Shown here: one piece after another, positions 1-7,273 of the stretch
Layout: each line of letters opens with the position of its first letter
How positions within the stretch are numbered: the stretch's first letter is position 1
Source of the DNA: Hyphomicrobiales bacterium
GTDB lineage: Bacteria; Pseudomonadota; Alphaproteobacteria; Rhizobiales; JALURZ01
DNA: 17,581 nt
Assembly: GCA_027058735.1 (NCBI GenBank)
Contig: JALURZ010000271.1
Coordinates: forward strand, 29,082 to 46,662
Direction: 5' to 3'
The notes under the pieces: generated by a model
Databases searched by the model: none
What the model was told of the DNA's origin: nothing
The model's input: the letters and a program-made list of their open reading frames with translations, nothing else
Made by a program: the position numbers and the translations under genes

Positions 1-1421
1 TTGCGAGCGCGATTGCCGGCAGTGGCGTGCGTGTCGCGGATGCGTTCACGGGCCGCGCCAATATCCTTGCGACCGGTGCCGGACTGGCGCGGATCGACCG
101 GCAACGTGTCGATGCCCTCAACCGGATCGATGAAGCGGTGACCATCGCCACGGTACGCGATTTCGACGCGCTGGATGCCGGCGCCATGGCCGCGACGGTC
201 AAGATCATCCGGTTCGCAGCCAGCGAGGACGCGGTCGCGAAAGCCGAAGCGCTGGCGCGCACCGGTGCGCTGGTCTCCGCCTTGCCGTTTGCGCCCCATG
301 AGGCCGGTCTGGTCGTAACCGCGCTGCCGCGCACAAAGCCGTCGCTCATTGAAAAATCGATTGCCGGCGTCACACGGCGCCTGGAGCGTTGCGGCAGCCG
401 GCTGGCGCGTCATGTTGTGTGCGACCACACCGCCCAGGCCATTGGCGAGGCGCTGCGGGCGCTCGATGCCCGCGCACATGCGCCGCTGCTGATCTTCGGG
501 GCGTCCGCGATCGTGGATCGCGGCGATGTCGTGCCCGGCGGGCTTGAGGCTGCGGGCGGGCGGGTTATGCATCTGGGCATGCCCGTCGATCCGGGCAATC
601 TGGCGATGATCGGCATTTTGGGCGAGACACCCGTGATCGGCGTGCCCAGTTGCGCCCGCTCGCCGGTCCTCAACGGGTTTGACTGGATTTTGCAACGGGT
701 GCTGGCGGGCGCGATGCCCGGTGCGCGCGATATCCAGGCCATGGGCTATGGCGGGCTGCTCAAGGAAATCGCGACCCGGCCACAACCGCGCGCGGGCGCG
801 AAACGCAAATCAAAGGCGGGTGCCCCGGCCATCGCGGCGGTCGTTCTGGCCGCCGGGCAGTCGCGCCGGATGGGTGCGCGAAACAAGCTGCTGGAGCCGC
901 TCGATGCGGTCGCCATGATCCGCCGGGTCGTTGAGGGCGTATTGCAGAGCCGGGCACGGCCGGTCGTCGTCGTGACCGGACATGAGCGTGAGAAAGTGAC
1001 CCGCGCGCTTGACGGCCTCGATGTGATCTTCGCGGTCAATCGCGATTTCGCCTCGGGCCTCGCGTCCTCCCTGAAAGCGGGGCTGGCGGCCCTGCCCGGC
1101 ACCATTGCGGGCGCCGTGATCTGCCTTGGCGACATGCCGGGTGTGGATGGCCGCCTCATCGACCGGCTGATGGAGGCGTTCGACGCGCAGGCCGGCCCGT
1201 CGATCTGCGTGCCCGTCTTCAACGCCAGGCGCGGCAACCCGGTGCTGTGGAGCGCTGCCTATTTCGATGAAATGAAAACGCTCAGCGGCGATGTCGGCGC
1301 GCGCCATCTCATCGGCAGATACGAAACCGACGTCGTCGAGGTGGACATCGATACCCCCGGCGTCCTCAGCGACATCGACACCAAGCACGACCTCGACGCG
1401 TTTCGCGAGAAGGGGGCTTAA
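1..1421 (+). CDS. Molybdopterin-binding domain / MobA-like nucleotidyltransferase fusion (5' partial)
   Basis: The reading frame is open to the left edge, in frame from base 3, so the true start lies outside the window; a GTG at 27 is only an internal codon. The first ~250 visible residues are a MoCF/MoeA-like molybdopterin-binding region, with motifs FGASAIVDRGDV, GMPVDPGN and CARSPVLNGFDW. A basic linker then leads to a MobA/MocA-type NTP transferase domain, with the nucleotide-binding signature LAAGQSRRMG, the metal-site motif GDMPG, and RGNPVLW. Family knowledge: such proteins attach CMP or GMP to molybdopterin, and the MocA type makes the MCD cofactor for xanthine dehydrogenase and CO-dehydrogenase-like enzymes. 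Which nucleotide is used here is inference. The gene ends 8 bp from the convergent radC stop. No molybdoenzyme gene is visible; it may lie upstream. Confidence 0.88.
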   Translation, partial: ASAIAGSGVRVADAFTGRANILATGAGLARIDRQRVDALNRIDEAVTIATVRDFDALDAGAMAATVKIIRFAASEDAVAKAEALARTGALVSALPFAPHEAGLVVTALPRTKPSLIEKSIAGVTRRLERCGSRLARHVVCDHTAQAIGEALRALDARAHAPLLIFGASAIVDRGDVVPGGLEAAGGRVMHLGMPVDPGNLAMIGILGETPVIGVPSCARSPVLNGFDWILQRVLAGAMPGARDIQAMGYGGLLKEIATRPQPRAGAKRKSKAGAPAIAAVVLAAGQSRRMGARNKLLEPLDAVAMIRRVVEGVLQSRARPVVVVTGHEREKVTRALDGLDVIFAVNRDFASGLASSLKAGLAALPGTIAGAVICLGDMPGVDGRLIDRLMEAFDAQAGPSICVPVFNARRGNPVLWSAAYFDEMKTLSGDVGARHLIGRYETDVVEVDIDTPGVLSDIDTKHDLDAFREKGA

Positions 1422-1429
1422 GGTCCGCC

Positions 1430-2152
1430 CTACATCAGCTTCAGTTGCCGCAGGCTGGCGTGGCCCTGGCGGCCGATGACGATGTGATCGTGGACGACGA
1501 TGCCGAGATTCTGCGCGGCCTCCGCGATCCTGCGGGTCATGTCCACATCGGCGCTTGAGGGGGTCGGGTCGCCGCTGGGATGATTGTGCACCAGGATCAG
1601 CCCGGTGGCGGACAGTTCAAGCGCCCGCTTGACCACTTCGCGCGGATAGACCGGCGCGTGGTCGATCGTGCCCTCCTGCTGGATTTCATCGGCGATGATC
1701 TTGTTCTTGCGGTCGAGAAACAGGACGCGGAACTGTTCCCTGGTGCTGAACGCCATGGCCGCCCGGCAATATTCGATCAGCGCGGGGCCGGAACTGATTG
1801 TCGGCTGCGACATCAGTTCGGAGCGCATCAGGCGCAGGGCCGCCGCGCGCACCAGCTTGAGTTCGGTGGCCACCGCCTCGCCGACCCCGTCGATCTCGCG
1901 CAGCCGCTCTGAATCAGCGCTGATGACTTCGGCGAAACTCCCGAACCGTTTTATCAACGCCTTGGCGATGGGCTTGGTGTCGCGCCGGGGCAGGGGCCGG
2001 AACAAGATCAATTCCAGCAGTTCATAGTCGGGCAGGGCATCGGCCCCGGCGTCGCGAAACCGCTCTTTGAGGCGCTGCCGGTGACCCTCGAAATGCGGGC
2101 GGGTGGCGGCGGGTTTGTCCTTGCCTCGGCTCACGGGTGCGTGTTGTGTCAT
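1430..2152 (-). CDS. radC: RadC family protein (JAB/MPN+ domain)
   Basis: A 240-residue protein with the RadC layout. Helix-hairpin-helix-like segments occupy the N-terminal half (REIDGVGEAVATELK at about 85-99). The C-terminal JAB/MPN+ metalloprotease-fold domain carries HNHPSGDPTPSSAD at 189-202, giving His189, His191 and Asp202 as the metal ligands. Despite the name, a direct DNA-repair role for RadC is doubtful and its biochemical activity is unsettled. I chose the ATG at 2152 over a longer in-frame start at 2206. It forms a 4-bp ATGA overlap with the map stop, and the extra 18 residues would run over map coding sequence. It is the last gene of the sfsA-map-radC operon and is probably translated by coupling, since no clear Shine-Dalgarno is visible. 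Confidence 0.93.
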   Translation of the reverse strand: MTQHAPVSRGKDKPAATRPHFEGHRQRLKERFRDAGADALPDYELLELILFRPLPRRDTKPIAKALIKRFGSFAEVISADSERLREIDGVGEAVATELKLVRAAALRLMRSELMSQPTISSGPALIEYCRAAMAFSTREQFRVLFLDRKNKIIADEIQQEGTIDHAPVYPREVVKRALELSATGLILVHNHPSGDPTPSSADVDMTRRIAEAAQNLGIVVHDHIVIGRQGHASLRQLKLM

Positions 2153-2973
2153 GTCGCGTAAGGGGGGCGGTGCAGTCCGGCGGGCGAGGTGGTGAAAATC
2201 TCGCAACCCTCCTGCGTCACCCCAACGCTGTGTTCAAACTGCGCCGACAGCGAGCGGTCGCGGGTCACCGCCGTCCAGCCATCGCCCAGCACCTTCACCT
2301 GATGCCTGCCCAGATTGATCATCGGCTCGATGGTGAAGAACATGCCCGGTTTGAGTATCGTTCCCTGGCCCGGCTCGCCGAAATGCAGGATGTTGGGGAC
2401 ATCGTGAAACACCCGGCCCAGACCATGGCCGCAGAAATCGCGCACCACGCTGGTGCGCATGGATTCCGCATATTCCTGAATGGCGGCGCCGATGTCGCCG
2501 GTGGTCGCGCCGGGGCGCACGGCCGCGATGCCGCGCATCAGCGCCTCATAGGTGACTTCCACAAGCCGCTCCGCGCGCCGCGAGACATCGCCGATCAGAT
2601 ACATGCGGCTCGAATCGCCGTGCCATCCCTCCACGATCAGGGTGACATCGATGTTCAGTATGTCTCCTTCTTTAAGCACCCTCTTGCCCGGAATGCCATG
2701 GCAGACCACATGGTTGAGCGAGGTGCAGATCGAATGGCGAAAGCCGCGATAGTGCACCGTTGCGGGAATGGCGCCATGATCGGTGGCGAAGGCGAACGCC
2801 AGATCGTCGAGTTCGCCGGTGGTGACGCCGGGGCGCGCATGGGCGCACAGCATGTCGAGACATTCCGCCGTCAGCCGCCCCGCCTTGCGCATGCCCTCAA
2901 AAGCGTCGGCGCCATGCAGTTTGATCTGGCCGATATTCCTTTCCGGCGCGTCGGCCGCATCGATATAGGTCAT
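2149..2973 (-). CDS. map: Type I methionine aminopeptidase
   Basis: A 274-residue pita-bread-fold enzyme that removes the initiator Met from nascent proteins in the cytoplasm. All five dimetal ligands of the family are present: Asp109 (NIDVT), Asp120 (HGDSS), His183 (CGHGLG), Glu216 (TIEPM) and Glu247 (QFEHS). His88 (LNHVVCHG) matches the substrate-contacting histidine. Length and lack of an N-terminal zinc-finger extension fit the plain bacterial type I form. The start ATG overlaps the sfsA stop by 4 bp (ATGA), and its stop overlaps the radC start in the same way, so the three genes are almost certainly one transcript. The C-terminal tail beyond the catalytic core is short and rich in Pro and Thr. 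Confidence 0.97.
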   Translation of the reverse strand: MTYIDAADAPERNIGQIKLHGADAFEGMRKAGRLTAECLDMLCAHARPGVTTGELDDLAFAFATDHGAIPATVHYRGFRHSICTSLNHVVCHGIPGKRVLKEGDILNIDVTLIVEGWHGDSSRMYLIGDVSRRAERLVEVTYEALMRGIAAVRPGATTGDIGAAIQEYAESMRTSVVRDFCGHGLGRVFHDVPNILHFGEPGQGTILKPGMFFTIEPMINLGRHQVKVLGDGWTAVTRDRSLSAQFEHSVGVTQEGCEIFTTSPAGLHRPPYAT

Positions 2974-3689
2974 GGCAGGCCTTCCACCTCGATCCGCTTG
3001 TCGAGAACGATCCGCGACGGGTTCAGTTTACAGCAATAGCCGATCGCTTCAACGCCGGCGGCGCGGGCCGCGTCGAAGGCGTGGCCATAGGCCGGATCGA
3101 TATCGCGGGCAAGGGCGAAGCGCTCCGCGTCATCGCGCTGGACGAGATAGAACATCACCGCGCGGGCGCCCCGCTCAGCCATTGCCGCCAGTTCGCGCAG
3201 ATGCCTGGTGCCGCGCTTGGTGACACTGTCTGGAAATTCCGCAAGGCCGGCGGTGCGCATCAGATGCACGTTCTTGATTTCCACATAGCACGGCGCGCGC
3301 GCGTCGTGTTCCAGCAGAATGTCGATGCGGCTGTTTTCGCCATAGCCCACCTCGCGGCGCCGGGACGTGTAGCCGGCCAGTTCCTCCACGCGCCCCGCCT
3401 CGATGGCTTCGCTCACGATGCGGTTGGGGTGCGCGGTATTGATGCCGACGAAGGCGGGCTTGCCGCGCGGGCCGGTTTCCAGCAGTTCCCAGGAATATTT
3501 CAGCTTGCGTTTCGGATTGTCGCTCAGCGAAAGCCAGACCGTGGTGCCGGGGCGGTCCAGCCCGGTCATGGCGCCTGGATTGGCGCAATGGGCGGTAATC
3601 GTTTCGCCGCTTTCCAGTTGCACATCGGCGAGGAACCGCTTGTAGCGCTTTATCAGGGTGCCGCGCACGAGATCTGAAGAAAATCGCAT
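2970..3689 (-). CDS. sfsA: SfsA family DNA/RNA-binding nuclease-like protein
   Basis: A 239-residue protein of usual SfsA length. The N-terminal OB-fold-like part carries the family signature HCANPGAM at 34-41. The C-terminal domain resembles a PD-(D/E)XK nuclease core, with SRIDILL (Asp123) followed by CYVEIKNV (Glu137, Lys139). SfsA was named from a sugar-fermentation stimulation phenotype in E. coli; a nucleic-acid role is family knowledge, and its physiological target is unknown. It is the first gene of a tight minus-strand operon with map and radC. Its upstream region (3690-3795) is shared with a divergent plus-strand gene. The ribosome-binding site is weak by eye. The ATG at 3689 gives the typical N-terminus. 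Confidence 0.95.
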   Translation of the reverse strand: MRFSSDLVRGTLIKRYKRFLADVQLESGETITAHCANPGAMTGLDRPGTTVWLSLSDNPKRKLKYSWELLETGPRGKPAFVGINTAHPNRIVSEAIEAGRVEELAGYTSRRREVGYGENSRIDILLEHDARAPCYVEIKNVHLMRTAGLAEFPDSVTKRGTRHLRELAAMAERGARAVMFYLVQRDDAERFALARDIDPAYGHAFDAARAAGVEAIGYCCKLNPSRIVLDKRIEVEGLP

Positions 3690-3729
3690 GGGCGCAGACC
3701 CTATGGATGCGCCGGGGCGTTGGCAAGCG

Positions 3730-3759
3730 TTGCGGTGTGGCGCGCAGGCCTCCTATACT
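3730..3759 (+). promoter_or_regulatory. Candidate sigma70-type promoter for the MoCF/CinA-like gene
   Basis: TTGCGG at 3730-3735 and TATACT at 3754-3759 are separated by 18 bp. The -10 element matches TATAAT at five of six positions; the -35 matches TTGACA at only three. Transcription would start near 3766, about 30 nt before the ATG at 3796. The element lies in the 106-bp gap between the divergent sfsA operon and the MoCF gene. Confidence 0.4.
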
Positions 3760-3795
3760 GGGGGGCTATAGCGCGGGGCCGGGAAAGAGCAGGGC

Positions 3796-4569
3796 ATGGC
3801 ACGGGGAGCAAAGAACGAAAAAACGCCTGTCACCGCGGCGGTCCTGCTGATCGGCGATGAGCTTCTCTCCGGGCGCACCAGAGACCAGAACCTCGTGCAT
3901 ATCGCGGATCTCATGACCCGCATGGGCATCGATGTGCGCGAGGCGCGCATTGTCCCGGATATCGAAGAGGAGATCGCCGCCGCGCTCAATGCGCTCAGGG
4001 CCCGCTACACCTATGTGTTCACGACCGGCGGTATCGGCCCCACCCATGACGATATCACGGCGGATGCGGTCGCGCGGGCGTTCGGCGTGAAAATCGGCGT
4101 CAACAAGGAGGCGCTGGCGCTGCTCCGGGAACGCTACGGGGAGCGCGACATCAATGCGGCGCGGATGCGCATGGCGCGCATGCCCGAGGGGGCCACACTG
4201 GTGCACAACGAGGTGAGCGCCGCGCCGGGCTTTCGCATCGCCAATGTGATCGTCATGGCCGGCGTGCCCGCCATCATGCAGGCCATGCTCGATGCCGTGG
4301 CGCCGGAGCTTGAAGGCGGCGTTCCCATGCTCTCGCGCAGCGTGCGCACCAATGCGCTTGAAGGGGATCTGGGCACGCCGCTGGGGGCCATCCAGAAAGA
4401 ATTCGCCCATGAAATCAATATCGGCAGTTATCCGTTTTACGAGCAGGGCAATTTCGGCACCAATATCGTGGTGCGCGGCCGCGATGACGCCCTGCTGGAC
4501 AAAGCGGAAGCGGCCGTGAAGGCACTGGCGCGCAAACTGGAGGCCGAACGCGAAAAAGGCAAGCCGTAG
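3796..4569 (+). CDS. CinA N-terminal-like / MoCF molybdopterin-binding domain protein
   Basis: A 257-residue protein that is essentially the CinA N-terminal (COG1058, MoCF_biosynth) domain. The N-terminal beta-strand region reads TAAVLLIGDELLSGRTRDQN, and TTGGIGPTHDD spans about 75-85; these loops bind molybdopterin or nucleotide ligands in related proteins. The C-terminal nicotinamide-nucleotide amidohydrolase domain of full-length CinA is absent. The protein is therefore the short form often labelled competence/damage-inducible protein A or simply molybdopterin-binding protein. Whether it binds molybdopterin or handles a nucleotide such as ADP-ribose is not decided by the sequence. The ATG at 3796 follows a purine-rich stretch (GGGAAAGAGCAGGGC). 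gpt begins 39 bp downstream and may share the transcript. Confidence 0.88.
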   Translation: MARGAKNEKTPVTAAVLLIGDELLSGRTRDQNLVHIADLMTRMGIDVREARIVPDIEEEIAAALNALRARYTYVFTTGGIGPTHDDITADAVARAFGVKIGVNKEALALLRERYGERDINAARMRMARMPEGATLVHNEVSAAPGFRIANVIVMAGVPAIMQAMLDAVAPELEGGVPMLSRSVRTNALEGDLGTPLGAIQKEFAHEINIGSYPFYEQGNFGTNIVVRGRDDALLDKAEAAVKALARKLEAEREKGKP

Positions 4570-4608
4570 GCGTGCATCGATTGTTCGATAAGCCTGTAAA
4601 GAAACGCT

Positions 4609-5103
4609 ATGAATGACACATATCAAAAGGCCTTTCCGGTTTCATGGGATCAGTTCCACCGCGATGCGCGCGCGCTTGCCTGGCGGCTTTCGGGGCAGGG
4701 CGACTGGAAGGCGGTGGTGGCGATCACGCGCGGCGGGCTCGTGCCCGCGGCAATCGTTGCCCGCGAGCTTGAAATCCGTCTCATCGAAACCGTCTGCGTC
4801 GCATCCTATGACAACCAGCAGCAGGGCGATCTGGAGGTGCTGAAGGAAGTGGGCGCGAAAATCATCGAAGTGGGCAAGGGCACCGGCGAGGGCGTTCTGA
4901 TCGTCGATGATCTGGTCGATACGGGAAAAACCGCCAAGATCGTGCGCGCCATGCTGCCCGAGGCGCATTTCGCAACCGTTTATTCCAAGCCCGAGGGCCA
5001 GCCCCTGGTGGACACCTACATTACCGAAGTCAGCCAGGACACCTGGATCTATTTCCCCTGGGATATGGAGTTGCAGTTTACCCCGCCCATCAAGGGGGCT
5101 TGA
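4609..5103 (+). CDS. gpt: Xanthine phosphoribosyltransferase
   Basis: A 164-residue type I phosphoribosyltransferase of the Gpt (XGPRT) family. It converts xanthine or guanine plus PRPP into XMP or GMP in purine salvage. The PRPP-binding motif VLIVDDLVDTGKT lies at 96-108, with the acidic pair Asp100-Asp101. An upstream ITRGGLVPA loop lies at 39-47, and the C-terminal YFPWDMELQF matches the conserved base-binding end of bacterial Gpt. Length fits the family. The ATG at 4609 has only a weak purine-rich leader (GTAAAGAAACGCT). A second ATG at 4613 is out of frame. The gene lies downstream of the MoCF gene in the same direction. Confidence 0.95.
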   Translation: MNDTYQKAFPVSWDQFHRDARALAWRLSGQGDWKAVVAITRGGLVPAAIVARELEIRLIETVCVASYDNQQQGDLEVLKEVGAKIIEVGKGTGEGVLIVDDLVDTGKTAKIVRAMLPEAHFATVYSKPEGQPLVDTYITEVSQDTWIYFPWDMELQFTPPIKGA

Positions 5104-5117
5104 GGCCCCTGGCCTCC

Positions 5118-5134
5118 TGCGCCATAAGGGCGCA
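5118..5134 (+). terminator. Short GC hairpin after gpt
   Basis: TGCGCC and GGCGCA form a perfect 6-bp stem around the loop ATAAG, starting 14 nt after the gpt stop and ending 14 nt before the tRNA. There is no U-tract, so it is only a possible terminator or processing element. Confidence 0.3.
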
Positions 5135-5148
5135 ACTTCAGTGATATG

Positions 5149-5235
5149 GCGGACGTGGTGGAACTGGAAGACACACAGGACTTAAAATCCTGAGGCGGCA
5201 ACGCCGTGAGGGTTCGAGTCCCTCCGTCCGCACCA
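5149..5235 (+). tRNA. tRNA-Leu (anticodon UAA)
   Basis: Acceptor arms GCGGACG (5149-5155) and CGTCCGC (5225-5231) pair fully. They are followed by discriminator A and an encoded CCA ending at 5235. The anticodon stem CAGGA/TCCTG encloses the loop CTTAAAA, with anticodon TAA at 5183-5185, which reads UUA and UUG. A long variable arm (GGCGGCAACGCC region) marks a class II tRNA, and the T arm GAGGG-TTCGAGT-CCCTC is standard. The anticodon and class II variable arm give leucine. The gene sits alone between gpt and a methyltransferase. Confidence 0.98.
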
Positions 5236-5573
5236 TTGTTTCGCTCACGCTGTCGCCCTTCGGGCTGCGCTTCTCAGGCGGCGGCGCAGGGGCGCCGGGC
5301 CGTGGGTCGCGGCCTTGGAAAGGGTGTTTGGGGTTTTTTCCCTCCTGCCGCGCCACGGGCCGGGCGATGATGTTGCGTTGCAGCGTGAACCCCGCGCGCA
5401 TCTGTGGCAGGCTTGTTTCAGGGGAAACGGCGGGTTGGGTCCCCTTGCGTGTTGTCGTGCCCGGGGCCGGCGGAAGGGGCAGGGGTTTGCTCCCGGTCCG
5501 CCGTCGCGGCCATTGGCGCAAAACTGGACGGGCACTGCAAGAAACCCCGGAAACCGCAAGGGCACAGCGGAAA
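5236..5573. other. Gene-less stretch after the tRNA
   Basis: I see no credible gene here. The open frames that cross it are arginine-, glycine- and proline-rich and do not look coding. It contains a GCCC-TTC-GGGC mini-hairpin near 5257, and a GGCCG/CGGCC stem at 5298-5302/5310-5314. That stem is followed some 20 nt later by a run of six T at 5334-5339, which is a weak terminator candidate for the tRNA. The rest probably holds the promoter of the methyltransferase gene at 5574, but no convincing -35/-10 pair stands out. Confidence 0.5.
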
Positions 5574-6419
5574 ATGAGCGATATACAAGGCAGGACGGCC
5601 CGTGTTCTTCAGGACTGGTCGCAACGCGGTGAACACTGGGACCGGCACGCAGACGCACTCGCCGAGATCGCGGAGCGGTTCAATCAGCCGCTGATGCAGG
5701 CATGCGGCATTGCGCCCGGCCAACAGGTGCTCGATTGCGCGACCGGGGCAGGCGAACCGGCGCTGTCCGTCGCAGAGGCCATTGGCCAGAGCGGCCATCT
5801 GACCGCGACCGATCTGGTGGCGGCGATGATTGCGGGCGCTGAACGCCGCGCGCGCGCGCGGAATATCGCCAATATCTCCTTCAAGGTGTCCGATATGACG
5901 GCTCTGCCGTTCGATGACGAGACCTTCGACCGGGTCATCTGCCGGTTCGGGCTGATGTTCGTGCCGGGTCCTGAACGCGCGGCGCGCGAAGCGTGCCGGG
6001 TGCTCAAGCCCGGCGGCCGCGCCGCCTATATGGTGTGGGGGCCGATTGCCGAAAACACGGCGTTCAGCGTGGTCAAGGAGGCCTGCGAACAGGTATTCGG
6101 GCGCGGCGATCCGCTTATCGAGCTTGAAGCCCCGTTCCAGCTTGCCGCCGATGGCGCGCTGCGGGCGGCGCTGGAGGCGGGCGGATTTGCCGAAACATCG
6201 GTCGAAACCAGGACGTTTGCGCCGCGGCTCCCGGCCGACCGGCCGTTTTGGGGTCCCCAACTCGACATGACCGTCGGACGCAGGCTTGACGCGGCGACCC
6301 CCGAGGAGCGCGCGGCACTCGAAGCGGCGGTCGGCGATGGTTATGCCCGGTTTATCAAGGATGATGCCTATCATCTTTCCGCCGTTGTCAAAATCGGCGT
6401 CGGCATCAAGGCGGCGTAG
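5574..6419 (+). CDS. Class I SAM-dependent methyltransferase (Methyltransf_11/UbiE-like)
   Basis: A 281-residue Rossmann-fold methyltransferase. Motif I (VLDCATGAGEP, 52-62) binds S-adenosylmethionine, and Asp80 in HLTATD is the expected ribose-contacting acidic residue. DMTALPFDDETFDRV and RVLKPGGRAAYMVWG are the usual post-motif segments of the type 11 group. The substrate cannot be told from sequence; small molecules such as quinones or lipids are typical for the group. I start it at the ATG at 5574. The 82 residues upstream in the same frame are arginine-rich noncoding-type sequence, and the fold begins only after MSDIQGR. BKACE follows 20 bp downstream on the same strand, so the two may be co-transcribed. 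Confidence 0.88.
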   Translation: MSDIQGRTARVLQDWSQRGEHWDRHADALAEIAERFNQPLMQACGIAPGQQVLDCATGAGEPALSVAEAIGQSGHLTATDLVAAMIAGAERRARARNIANISFKVSDMTALPFDDETFDRVICRFGLMFVPGPERAAREACRVLKPGGRAAYMVWGPIAENTAFSVVKEACEQVFGRGDPLIELEAPFQLAADGALRAALEAGGFAETSVETRTFAPRLPADRPFWGPQLDMTVGRRLDAATPEERAALEAAVGDGYARFIKDDAYHLSAVVKIGVGIKAA

Positions 6420-6439
6420 CCGGTGCCGGAGCGAGCGCT

Positions 6440-7273
6440 GTGAAGCGGAAAATCATGATCATGGCGGCCCCCAACGGGGCGCGGCGCACCCGCGCGCACC
6501 ATCCCGCGCTGCCGATGACGCCGGAGGATATCGCCGCCGAGGCGCGGGCCTGCGCGGATGCCGGCGCCAGCGTGCTGCATCTGCATGTCCGCACGCCCGA
6601 GGGCGGCCATACGCTCGATGCGGCGGCCTACGAGGCCGCGATCGCCGCCATTGAGCGCCGGGTGGGGGATCGTCTGATCATCCAGATCACCAGCGAGTCC
6701 GCCGGCATCTATGCGCCCGAACAGCAGATCGGCGCCGTTGAAGCGGTGCCCGCGCGCGCGGTTTCCCTGGCATTGCGCGAGCTGATTGCGGGCGACGACA
6801 TGGAACAGCGCGCGCAGGCGTTTTTCCTGAAACTCGCCGGGCGCGGCACCGCGCCACAGTTCATTCTCTATTCGCCGGACGATGTGAGGCGGTTTTGCGC
6901 CCTGCAGGAGCGCCGCGTCATACCGTTTGTCCGGCCCTTCGTGTTGTTCGTGCTCGGACGCCATGGGGCGCAAGGCCCTTCATCGCCCGGCGATCTCGAT
7001 GCCTATGTGGAGGCGCTGGGGGGGCGCGATTTTCCTTGGATGATGTGCGCATTCGGCGCGCGGGAAAACGAGTGCGCGGCGCGCGCCATCGCCCTTGGGG
7101 GGCATGTCAGGGTCGGGTTTGAGAACAATCTCCACCTGCCTGACGGATCGCTCGCGCGTTCCAATGCCGATCTCGTCGCCATTGCGGGCGATGCTGTATT
7201 GCGGTCGGGCGGGCAGCCCATGAACGCGGCCGATGCGGCCATGTTCATGGATGGCTGTACGCGCCTTTCGTGA
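6440..7273 (+). CDS. Beta-keto acid cleavage enzyme family protein (BKACE, DUF849)
   Basis: A 277-residue TIM-barrel protein of the BKACE family, whose founder is the 3-keto-5-aminohexanoate cleavage enzyme Kce. Members condense a beta-keto acid with acetyl-CoA to give a CoA thioester and acetoacetate. The metal-binding HLH triplet (His47, His49) is followed by Arg51, and the C-terminal VRVGFENN motif carries Glu228, the likely third metal ligand. The substrate loop is not diagnostic, so specificity is open. The start is a GTG at 6440 with GGAG about 8 nt upstream; in-frame ATGs at 6455 and 6461 would cut into the first beta strand. The last 29 bp overlap the 3' end of the convergent FAD monooxygenase gene. 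Confidence 0.87.
   Translation: MKRKIMIMAAPNGARRTRAHHPALPMTPEDIAAEARACADAGASVLHLHVRTPEGGHTLDAAAYEAAIAAIERRVGDRLIIQITSESAGIYAPEQQIGAVEAVPARAVSLALRELIAGDDMEQRAQAFFLKLAGRGTAPQFILYSPDDVRRFCALQERRVIPFVRPFVLFVLGRHGAQGPSSPGDLDAYVEALGGRDFPWMMCAFGARENECAARAIALGGHVRVGFENNLHLPDGSLARSNADLVAIAGDAVLRSGGQPMNAADAAMFMDGCTRLS

Noticed and set aside
2137..3039. A 300-residue plus-strand frame opposite map
   Set aside because: Antisense to a fully recognisable methionine aminopeptidase, with His/Ala/Arg-rich composition and no domain.
3766..4626. A 286-residue minus-strand frame opposite the MoCF/CinA-like gene
   Set aside because: The plus strand encodes a clear MoCF domain. The antisense product is His- and Arg-rich with no recognisable motif, as expected of a shadow frame in G+C-rich DNA.
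5138..5521. A 127-residue minus-strand frame ending in GLEPSRRCRLRILSPVCLP
   Set aside because: This is the antisense translation of the tRNA-Leu gene, a well-known false protein family produced by class II tRNAs. It is not a gene.
5328..5573. An 82-residue N-terminal extension of the methyltransferase
   Set aside because: It is rich in Arg, Gly and Pro with no methyltransferase-like sequence. The family fold starts after the ATG at 5574.
5149..5573. tRNA-Leu as an attachment site for an integrated element
   Set aside because: No integrase, no repeat of the tRNA 3' end within the window and no mobile genes downstream. The following genes look like ordinary chromosome.
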